From positions 124,001-188,000 of the forward strand of contig NZ_JAENHO010000016.1 of assembly GCF_016785085.1 (NCBI RefSeq): a DNA stretch of 64,000 nucleotides. The letters run 5' to 3'. Both the position numbers and the translations under genes were made by a program. Source of the DNA: Paractinoplanes lichenicola (GTDB lineage: Bacteria > Actinomycetota > Actinomycetes > Mycobacteriales > Micromonosporaceae). The notes under the pieces are model-generated. The model was not told the DNA's origin. It saw only the letters and a program-made list of their open reading frames with translations, and did not search any database. Below, one piece after another: positions 58,014 through 64,000 of the stretch (its first letter is position 1; every line of letters begins with the position of its first letter).

Positions 58014-59088
58014 CCACGCGGGCCATCGAGAGGTCCCCGCGGCAGAACGTCTCGAACGCGCGCCAGCCCAGCGGGGTCGCCATCGCCAGGTGCACGACGC
58101 CGGGCAGGCGGGAGAAGCCGCCCAGCAGCCGCCGGCCCGCGGTCATCTCGGGCGCCAGCTCGGCGGTGACGCGACGTTCGTACGCGGGAAGGTCTTTGAA
58201 CTCGGAACCGGCCCAGTCGCCGGAGCGCAACGCGTAACTGATGCCCTCGCGGGTCCACGGCTCGAGCAGGCCCGCGGCGTCGCCGGTGACCACCACGCGG
58301 CCCCGGCGCAGGGGCGCGTCGGGTCGCCGGCAGCGCGTCAGATGCCCGGAATCGCGCACGACCGGACGGTCGCCCAGGCCGAGCCGCTGCACGAAGTCGT
58401 TCAGGTATTGCTTCGTGGCGGCGCCGTTGCCCTTCGCCATGATCACGCCGACCGTGAGCTCGTCGTCCTTGGGAAAGACCCACCCGTACGACCCGGGGAA
58501 CGGGCCCCAGTCGAGCAGGACCCGCCCGCGCCACGTCTCGCGGTCGGCCTCGGTCGCGGCCAGCTCCACCTCGAGGCCCAGATCCTGCTGCTCGAAGGTG
58601 ACACCCACGTAGCGTGACGTGATGCCGGCCGAGCCGTCCGCGCCGATCACCACGCCCGCCGTGATCTGCTCGCCGCCGGCCAGCGTCACAGTCGCGTACT
58701 CGTCGTTCTGGTCGATCGCGCGAACCTGCGCGTTCTGCCGCACGGTCGCGCCCGCCTCGACGGCCGCCACGAACCAGGCGTGGTCGAAGTCGTCGCGCCG
58801 GACCAGCGTGAGGAACGGCCGGCCGGAGGCGTGCCGGGTGAAGGACCGCCGCCCGTCGCGTGTGAAGGTGAGCGACGTGATGCGATCGCGGGCGGGCACC
58901 GAGATGTGCGCCGACGCGTACGCCAGGGAGGTGCCGATGAGGCCGCCGCCGCACGTCTTGTAGCGCGGATGCTCGGCGCGCTCGAGGACGATCGTGCGGG
59001 CCCCCGCCGCGGCCGCCGCACGCGCCGCCGACAACCCTGCCGGTCCGCCGCCGACAACCGCAACGTCCCATGCCGGCTCTGCCCTCAC
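57967..59088 (-). CDS. Geranylgeranyl-reductase-type FAD oxidoreductase
   Basis: A 373-residue flavoprotein. The start has DVAVVGGGPAGLSAARAAAAAGA (GxGxxG dinucleotide fold), ERAEHPRYKTCGGGLIG, GADGSAGITSRYVG (GD motif) and the second FAD motif VVVTGDAAGLLEPWTREGIS. It belongs to the geranylgeranyl reductase family, acting on isoprenoid chains such as menaquinone side chains or lipids; substrate not certain. GTG 59088 (MRAEPAWDVAVVG) is chosen because the divergent acetyltransferase starts at 59129; an upstream ATG 59136 would overlap it. It converges with DUF6226. Confidence 0.88.
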   Translation of the reverse strand: MRAEPAWDVAVVGGGPAGLSAARAAAAAGARTIVLERAEHPRYKTCGGGLIGTSLAYASAHISVPARDRITSLTFTRDGRRSFTRHASGRPFLTLVRRDDFDHAWFVAAVEAGATVRQNAQVRAIDQNDEYATVTLAGGEQITAGVVIGADGSAGITSRYVGVTFEQQDLGLEVELAATEADRETWRGRVLLDWGPFPGSYGWVFPKDDELTVGVIMAKGNGAATKQYLNDFVQRLGLGDRPVVRDSGHLTRCRRPDAPLRRGRVVVTGDAAGLLEPWTREGISYALRSGDWAGSEFKDLPAYERRVTAELAPEMTAGRRLLGGFSRLPGVVHLAMATPLGWRAFETFCRGDLSMARVVKRPGVRALLALFRA

Positions 59089-59128
59089 GACGGGGATTCT
59101 AGCCAGGATGTTATGTACGCTCGTACGC

Positions 59129-59689
59129 ATGACCACGATGCGCGAGCGGATGCTGGCCGGTGAGCTCTATCGGGCCGACGACCCCGCCCTGTTCCAGGAC
59201 ATGGAGCGGGCGGCGACGCTGTCCCACCGGCTCGACCAGGCCGACCCGGCCGACCACGCGCTGCGCCGGGAGCTGCTGACCGAGCTGCTCGGCGGCCTGG
59301 GCGAGGGCGCCGAGATCCGGCCCCCGTTCCGCTGCGACTACGGGTATCAGACCTTCATCGGCGCCCGGACGTTCGTGAACTTCGGGCTCGTCAGCCTGGA
59401 TGTGGCAACCGTCACGATCGGCGACGACGTGCAGATCGGCCCCAACGTGCAGCTGCTCACCCCGTGGCATCCGGTCGCCGCCGGTCCCCGCCGCGACAAG
59501 TGGGAGGCGGCCTCGCCGATCGTCATCGGCGACAACGTCTGGCTCGGCGGCGGCGTGATCGTCCTGCCCGGCGTGACGATCGGGGAGAACACGGTCGTCG
59601 GGGCGGGCGCGGTGGTCACCAAGGACCTGCCACCGAACGTGGTCGCGGTGGGCAACCCGGCCCGGATCATCCGGACGGTCGAGCCGTGA
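59129..59689 (+). CDS. Sugar O-acetyltransferase (left-handed beta-helix, maltose acetyltransferase type)
   Basis: A 186-residue hexapeptide-repeat transferase. MTTMRERMLAGELYRADDPA is the usual MAT N-terminal helix, and the repeats GDDVQIGPNVQLLTPWHPV, IGDNVWLGGGVIVLPGVTIGENTVVGAGAVVTKDLPPNVVAVGNPARI are typical; the catalytic His is in TPWHP. It acetylates a sugar hydroxyl with acetyl-CoA. ATG 59129; its stop overlaps the GTG of the TetR gene (GTGA), so the three downstream genes are coupled. Confidence 0.93.
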   Translation: MTTMRERMLAGELYRADDPALFQDMERAATLSHRLDQADPADHALRRELLTELLGGLGEGAEIRPPFRCDYGYQTFIGARTFVNFGLVSLDVATVTIGDDVQIGPNVQLLTPWHPVAAGPRRDKWEAASPIVIGDNVWLGGGVIVLPGVTIGENTVVGAGAVVTKDLPPNVVAVGNPARIIRTVEP

Positions 59690-60255
59690 CCGCCGTCCCC
59701 GCGGCCCGCTCGCCGCGGCGCTACGACCCCGGCCGCAAGAGCCGGATCATCGACGCGGCCATCGAGGTGATCGCCGGCCACGGCGTCGCGGGCACCACCA
59801 GCCGGCGCATCGCGGCCGCCGCCGACGTGCCGCTGGGCTCGATCACCTACCACTTCGACAGCCTGGAGGACCTGCTCGAACAGGCCTTCCGGCGGCACGC
59901 CGAGCAGATGTCGCCCCGCTACGAGGCGCACTTCGAGCACGTCACCGACCTGGCCGGGTTTGCCGACGCCGTGACCGACCTGATTCACGGCGGGGCCGGC
60001 GGGGACCAGAAGGACTGGGCCGTGGCGTACGAGCTCTATCTGGCGGCCCTGCGCGACCCCGCGTTGCGCAGCGTGACCGAGGCGTGGATGCGCCGGTCAC
60101 GGGCCGTGCTCGAGCGATTCGTCGACCCGGTGACCGCGCGGGCCGTCGACGCGCTCAACGAGGGCCTGGTCATGCACCTCATCCTGTCCACCGCCACGTT
60201 CGACCGGGCCGACACCCGTACGATCGTGCGCCGTTTCCTCGGAGTCACCGGGTGA
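59686..60255 (+). CDS. TetR-family regulator
   Basis: A 189-residue regulator. The HTH region is IIDAAIEVIAGHGVAGTTSRRIAAAADVPLGSITYHFDSLEDLLEQAF. The C-terminal domain (~80-185) has an unknown ligand. GTG 59686 overlaps the upstream stop, and its stop overlaps the downstream MFS start (GTG 60252). It likely controls this operon, and the coupled MFS gene suggests an export target. Confidence 0.9.
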   Translation: MTAVPAARSPRRYDPGRKSRIIDAAIEVIAGHGVAGTTSRRIAAAADVPLGSITYHFDSLEDLLEQAFRRHAEQMSPRYEAHFEHVTDLAGFADAVTDLIHGGAGGDQKDWAVAYELYLAALRDPALRSVTEAWMRRSRAVLERFVDPVTARAVDALNEGLVMHLILSTATFDRADTRTIVRRFLGVTG

Positions 60256-61502
60256 CCATCGTCGTTCCCGAAGTGCGGGCGGCCACCCGCGCCGTCTACG
60301 CGGCGTTCATCATGGCCGGGGTCGCCGCCGCCAGCTGGGCCTCGCGCATCCCGCAGGTCCGCGACGAGCTCGAGCTGACCCCGTCCCGCCTCGGTCTCGT
60401 GCTGCTCGCGCTGGCCGCCGGCTCGATCGTCTCGCTGCTGATCGCCGGTCAGATCGTCGCCCGCTTCGGCTCGAGCCGCACGGTCGCCACGATGGGTGTG
60501 CTGCTCGGCGTGGCCCTGTTCTCGATCTCGATCGGCTACGAGTTCGGCGTCGTACCCGTGGTGATCGGGCTGTTCGCCTTCGGGTTCGCGAACGGCGCCT
60601 GGGACGTGGCCATGAACGTGCAGGGTGCGATAGTCGAACGCCGCCTCGGCAAGTCGATCATGCCGCGCTTCCACGCCGGCTTCAGCGTCGGCACGGTGGC
60701 GGGCGCCCTGGTCGGCGCGGCCGCCGTCGCCCTCGGCCTCTCGGTCACCGTGCACCTGGCCGTGACCGCGGTGCTGATCGCCGTCATCGTGGTGTTCTCG
60801 GTGCGGGCCTTCGTCCCCGACGACGCCGGCCCGATGCCGGCCGTGACACCCTCCGACCCCACGATGATCGGCTCGAACACCCCCGTCGTGACCAAGCGCG
60901 AACGCTTCCGCAACGCCGTCTCCACGTGGCGGGAGCCGCGCACCCTCCTGGTCGGGGTGTTCGTGCTGGCGTTCGCCTTCACCGAGGGCGCCGGCATCGA
61001 CTGGATCAGCATCTCGATGATCGACAGCTACGGCACGTCGGCCGCCGTCGGCACGCTGGCCTTCGCCCTGTTCCTGAGCGCCATGACGGCCGGCCGCTGG
61101 TTCGGCCCGGCTCTGCTCGACCGCTACGGCCGGGTCCCGGTCGTGCGGGTGCTGGCCGCGGTGAGCCTGGGTGGGCTGGCCCTCTACATCCTCGGGCCGG
61201 CGGCGCCGTTCGCCTTCGTGGGAGCGCTGCTGTGGGGACTGGGTGCCTCGCTGGGCTTCCCGGTGGGGATGAGCGCGGCCGCCGACGACCCGGCCCACGC
61301 TGCGGCCCGGGTCAGCGTGGTCGCCTCGATCGGCTACTGCGCCTTCCTGGGCGGGCCGCCGCTGATCGGCTTCCTGGGCGACCACATGACGGTCAAGAAC
61401 GCGCTGGTGGCGGTGGCCGTCCTGCTGATCGTCTCACTGACTTTGGCGGGCGCGGTCAAGCCGTTGCCGGAGGCGGCGTTGGAAGAGGAGCGGCTGGTCT
61501 GA
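60252..61502 (+). CDS. MFS transporter
   Basis: A 416-residue permease of about 12 helices, resembling the YbjJ-like group: AAFIMAGVAAASWASRIPQVRDELELTPSRLGLVLLALAAGSI, AGQIVARFGSSRTVA, FGFANGAWDVAMNVQGAIVERRLG and GRWFGPALLDRYGRVPV. A cytoplasmic linker (~200-220) separates the halves. It starts GTG 60252, overlapping the TetR gene by four bases. Substrate unknown. Confidence 0.9.
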   Translation: MTIVVPEVRAATRAVYAAFIMAGVAAASWASRIPQVRDELELTPSRLGLVLLALAAGSIVSLLIAGQIVARFGSSRTVATMGVLLGVALFSISIGYEFGVVPVVIGLFAFGFANGAWDVAMNVQGAIVERRLGKSIMPRFHAGFSVGTVAGALVGAAAVALGLSVTVHLAVTAVLIAVIVVFSVRAFVPDDAGPMPAVTPSDPTMIGSNTPVVTKRERFRNAVSTWREPRTLLVGVFVLAFAFTEGAGIDWISISMIDSYGTSAAVGTLAFALFLSAMTAGRWFGPALLDRYGRVPVVRVLAAVSLGGLALYILGPAAPFAFVGALLWGLGASLGFPVGMSAAADDPAHAAARVSVVASIGYCAFLGGPPLIGFLGDHMTVKNALVAVAVLLIVSLTLAGAVKPLPEAALEEERLV

Positions 61503-61628
61503 GATTCTGGCCGTACTGGGCCGGGGGCGGCCGCTTTCGAAAGCGTATGAGTCGTAAATGGGGGTTCTGTGCCGAGACCGCAGATGAGCATGGCGAACAG
61601 TGGGGACGCGGACGAGCAAGGTGACCGT

Positions 61629-61823
61629 ATGCCGGCCCACGAATTCGGGGTGGTGACCGCCGACGGGCGCTGTCCGACCTGCGGCAAGGTGGTCACCGAC
61701 GTGAATGCGGAGCCGCTCGATTACGTCGAGCATGCGGACGGCACAATGACTGTCCTCTCGGTGGTCTTCGTGGTGCTGCCGTGCGGGCACGACTTCAGCC
61801 GCGAGGTGCGTAACGCCGGCTGA
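61629..61823 (+). CDS. Small zinc-ribbon-like protein
   Basis: About 64 residues. CPTCGKVV and LPCGHDF provide four Cys/His positions suited to one zinc ion, with HADGTMTVLSVVFVV between. I do not recognise a family. ATG 61629 (MPAHEFGVVTADGRCPTCG) is preferred for its ribosome site AAGGTGA; the frame is also open from GTG 61569 and ATG 61584. It lies directly upstream of a GNAT gene. Confidence 0.6.
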   Translation: MPAHEFGVVTADGRCPTCGKVVTDVNAEPLDYVEHADGTMTVLSVVFVVLPCGHDFSREVRNAG

Positions 61824-61837
61824 CAACGGGGACAGGC

Positions 61838-62371
61838 ATGGATGCGTACGGGGAACTGGTTCGGCTGCGGGCCATGGGTGTCGACGATGCCGAGGCCCTG
61901 TGGCGGTGGAACCATGACGCCGACGTGATGCGCTGGATGGATGAGGGCTACGCGGAAACGGTCGCCGAGGTGGCCAAGTGGCTCGAGGAGCGGCCGCCCA
62001 ACGCGTACGGGGATGTGCTGTTCGGGGTCGAGGCCGAGGGCACGCTGATCGGGCTCGTCCGACTGCACGGGGCCGAGCCCGAGGCGGGCATCGCCGACAT
62101 GGACATCTATCTCGGCGAGAAAGACTTCTGGGGCAAGGGCTACGGCACCGACGCCGTCCGGGCCGTCTGCCGGTACGGCTTCCACAAGATGCGCCTTCGC
62201 AAGATCACGCTGACTGTCGCCGCCGAGAACGAGGGGGCGCGGCACATTTACGGCAAGGTCGGCTTTGTCGAGGAGGGGCGGCTGCGCGGGACCTTCCGGA
62301 GCGCGGACGGTCAGTGGGCCGACAAGTTCACGATGGGGCTGTTCGAGAGCGAGCTGCGCCTTACTTCATGA
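61838..62371 (+). CDS. GNAT-family N-acetyltransferase (RimJ/RimL type)
   Basis: A 177-residue acetyltransferase. It has LVRLRAMGVDDAEALWRWNHDADV, the acetyl-CoA motif KDFWGKGYGTDAVRAVCRYGF and TLTVAAENEGARHIYGKVGFVEEGRLR, typical of RimJ/RimL-like GNATs with amino-terminal or small-molecule amine targets. ATG 61838. It ends 11 bp inside the convergent Nudix gene. Confidence 0.92.
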   Translation: MDAYGELVRLRAMGVDDAEALWRWNHDADVMRWMDEGYAETVAEVAKWLEERPPNAYGDVLFGVEAEGTLIGLVRLHGAEPEAGIADMDIYLGEKDFWGKGYGTDAVRAVCRYGFHKMRLRKITLTVAAENEGARHIYGKVGFVEEGRLRGTFRSADGQWADKFTMGLFESELRLTS

Positions 62372-62849
62372 CCAGGCGGCCGGTCGACTCGAACTGGGCC
62401 AGGTCGGCCAGCGTCTCGTCGATCACGAACGACTTCGGACCGGGCAGGGCGTCGAGCGGGAAGAAGCCGGCGTCCACGGATTCGTCGGTCTGGCGCAGCA
62501 GCTCGCCCTCCCAGGTGTGGATCAGGAACGACATCAGGATCTGCTGGTAGGTGTGACCGTAGTCGTTCGTGTAGGTGTACGCCGTGTAGAACGCGAACGG
62601 CGTGAGCGAGGTGGCCCGCAGGCCCGTCTCCTCCCACGTCTCGCGGATGGCGCACTCCTCCATGCTCTCGCCGAGTTCCATCGCGCCGGCCGGGATGGCC
62701 CAGCGGTGGTTGTCGGAGCGCTGGATGAGCAGCAGCCGCTTCTGCTCGTCGAAGATCACGCCGCGTGCCCCGACGAACAGGATCGTGTCGGTGTCGCCGA
62801 TGCTCGCCCGCACCTTGCCCAGATAAGACTCAGCCCACGTCAATCCCAC
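62361..62849 (-). CDS. Nudix hydrolase
   Basis: A 162-residue pyrophosphohydrolase with an intact Nudix box (Gx5Ex7REUxEExGU: begins GAMELGES, contains AIRETWEETG) at about residues 54-76. It lies between an ATP-binding-like start IGDTDTILFVGARGVIFDEQ and the tail LRQTDESVDAGFFPLDALPGPKSF. Substrate unknown (nucleoside diphosphate derivatives are usual). ATG 62849. It is co-oriented with ku, 13 bp apart. Confidence 0.93.
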   Translation of the reverse strand: MGLTWAESYLGKVRASIGDTDTILFVGARGVIFDEQKRLLLIQRSDNHRWAIPAGAMELGESMEECAIRETWEETGLRATSLTPFAFYTAYTYTNDYGHTYQQILMSFLIHTWEGELLRQTDESVDAGFFPLDALPGPKSFVIDETLADLAQFESTGRLVMK

Positions 62850-62862
62850 GGGGCAACTCTAG

Positions 62863-63747
62863 TCACGCCGACTTCTTGACGGCCTTCTTGGCGGGAGTGG
62901 CCTTCTTCGCAGCCGCCTTTTTCGCCGGAGCGGCCTTCTTCTTGGGGGCAGCGGCCGGGGCCTCTTCACCACGAGCCTTCTTGGCCCGCTCGACCGACGC
63001 CTTCAGCGCCGCCATCAGGTCGACCGCCGCCGCCGGGGCCTCCTCGGCCTCCTCCGGCTGCACGATCTCGCGGCCCTCGACCTTGGCGTCGATGACCTCC
63101 TGCAGCGCGGCCCGGTAGTTGTCGGTGAATTCGTCGGCCTTGAAGCTGCCGGCCATCGAGTCGATCAGCGAGCTGGCCATCGCGAGCTCCGCGGGCCGGG
63201 TCTCGATGTCCTCGTCGAGGAAGCCGAAATCCGGCGTACGCACCTCGTCGGGCCAGAGCATCGTGTTGAGCACCAGCACGTCCTCGTGCACGCGCAGGGT
63301 GGCCAGCTGTTCCCGCTGCCGGATCGCGATCTTGACGATGGCGACCCGGTCGGCGTCCTGCAGCGCGTCCCGGAGCAGCACGTACGGCTTGGCCGCCTGC
63401 CCCTCGGGCTCGAGGTAATACGCCTTCGCGAACAGGATCGGATCGATGTCGTCGGCCGGCACGAACTCCAGCACGTCGATCGCGCGGGACGTGGTCAGCG
63501 GCAGGTCGGAGAAGTCCTCGTCGGTCAGGATGACCATCTCGCCGCCGCCGATGTCGTACCCCTTGGCGATGTCGTCGTAGCTGACCACTTCGCCGTCGAT
63601 CGAGCAGGTGCGCTGGTATTTGATCCGGCCGCCGTCGGTGCGGTGCACCTGGTGGAACCGGATGTCCTTCTCCTCGGTGGCCGAATACAGCTTCACCGCG
63701 ATCGACACCAGCCCGAAGGAGACGGCACCCTTCCAGATCGCTCGCAT
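62863..63747 (-). CDS. ku: Ku DNA end-binding protein
   Basis: A 294-residue bacterial Ku core: MRAIWKGAVSFGLVSIAVKLYSATEEKDIRFHQVH, CSIDGEVVSYDDIAKGYDIG, FSDLPLTTSRAIDVLEFVP and LLRDALQDADRVAIVKIAIR. It ends in a Lys/Ala/Pro-rich tail, common in actinobacterial Ku. It protects double-strand breaks for LigD-dependent non-homologous end joining; the divergent gene at 63844 is a ligase-type partner. ATG 63747. Confidence 0.96.
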   Translation of the reverse strand: MRAIWKGAVSFGLVSIAVKLYSATEEKDIRFHQVHRTDGGRIKYQRTCSIDGEVVSYDDIAKGYDIGGGEMVILTDEDFSDLPLTTSRAIDVLEFVPADDIDPILFAKAYYLEPEGQAAKPYVLLRDALQDADRVAIVKIAIRQREQLATLRVHEDVLVLNTMLWPDEVRTPDFGFLDEDIETRPAELAMASSLIDSMAGSFKADEFTDNYRAALQEVIDAKVEGREIVQPEEAEEAPAAAVDLMAALKASVERAKKARGEEAPAAAPKKKAAPAKKAAAKKATPAKKAVKKSA

Positions 63748-63843
63748 GTCGCCTCCCGTGGGTCGAAAACTATAAAGCGCCTGATCAGAATCGCATCACT
63801 GAGACTCCTGCGTAAGGTGTTCGTCCCTGCCTATGGTGATCGG

Positions 63844-64000
63844 GTGCCCGGCGCGCCGCTGTCTCCCATGCTCGCGACCTCCGGCGCGCTGCCGGCCGGG
63901 CCGGGGTGGAGTTACGAGTTCAAGTGGGACGGGGTCCGGGTTCTCGCACTCTTCACCGAGGGGCCACCCGCCCTGTTCGCGCGCTCCGGAGCGGTCGTCA
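63844..64000 (+). CDS. ATP-dependent DNA ligase, N-terminal fragment (runs off window)
   Basis: It starts at GTG 63844 and is open to the edge (52 codons). LSPMLATSGALPAGPGWSYEFKWDGVRVLALF contains the ligase motif I (E-x-K-W-D-G-x-R), whose lysine forms the AMP adduct. It is divergent from ku, as in NHEJ pairs. Whether it is a LigD-like multidomain protein or a stand-alone LigC-type ligase cannot be seen here. Confidence 0.9.
   Translation, partial: MPGAPLSPMLATSGALPAGPGWSYEFKWDGVRVLALFTEGPPALFARSGAVV

Noticed and set aside
1..64000. CRISPR arrays, insertion sequences and rRNA genes
   Set aside because: No direct-repeat array with regular unique spacers, no transposase-like protein and no rRNA-like sequence was found on reading the window.

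Overview
The window is high-GC actinobacterial chromosome, most likely from a Micromonosporaceae member (Actinoplanes-like). This rests on GC-rich third codon positions, frequent GTG starts with GGAGG-type ribosome sites, a BldG/anti-sigma/H+-pyrophosphatase/topA/tmk block ordered as in Streptomyces relatives, a Tad/Ssd pilus cluster, ESX-type WXG100 genes and a Scr1/DUF397 module. Species was not determined; no database was available.

Layout. 1-4.5 kb: 3' end of the nuo operon (nuoL partial, nuoM, nuoN) converging on a trans-polyprenyl diphosphate synthase, plausibly for the menaquinone side chain. 4.5-10.2 kb: tandem hairpin repeats, MFS transporter with divergent IclR regulator, anti-sigma-like zinc protein, RarD, GNAT and holin-like membrane protein. 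10.2-17.2 kb: type VII secretion island with eccE, two WXG100 genes, a 1.1-kilo-residue SseB/proline-rich/SseB protein with an unassigned C-terminal domain, and a small acidic protein touching its 3' end. 17.2-24.3 kb: a hydrolase lacking its nucleophile, a lipoprotein, acetyl-CoA synthetase, a degenerate Fic-like protein, a PH-domain protein, a HAD phosphatase and a STAS protein. 24.5-31.6 kb: ssd-tadA-tadB-tadC-pilin-tadE-tadE-like pilus operon converging on a DEAH helicase. 31.7-39.8 kb: bldG, its anti-sigma-like partner, hppA, two hypothetical proteins and topA. 39.8-45.9 kb: aldonolactone oxidase, TetR regulator, PLP aldolase-type enzyme, MFS-thymidylate kinase fusion, tRNA-Thr(CGU). 45.9-53.4 kb: membrane metallophosphoesterase, RicT-like protein, LPXTG surface protein, a second small ESX-like operon (YbaB-like, EspC-like, WxG helical protein) and holB. 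53.4-58 kb: DJ-1/PfpI protein, DUF2231 protein, a duplicated structured leader, DUF6232, Scr1-type HTH regulator, two DUF397 proteins and DUF6226. 58-64 kb: geranylgeranyl-reductase-like flavoprotein, acetyltransferase/TetR/MFS operon, zinc-ribbon protein, GNAT, Nudix, Ku and the 5' end of a divergent ATP-dependent DNA ligase.

The most interesting items are the large ESX-linked SseB protein with its immunity-like neighbour, the second ESX-like operon, the duplicated leader before DUF6232 (with a hairpin preserved through G-U substitutions), dispersed DnaA-box-like elements including an inverted pair next to eccE/esx, and several young tandem duplications (5 x about 60 bp hairpins, 30-bp repeats inside tadE, an 18-bp repeat over a stop codon, a duplicated tadB/tadC junction).
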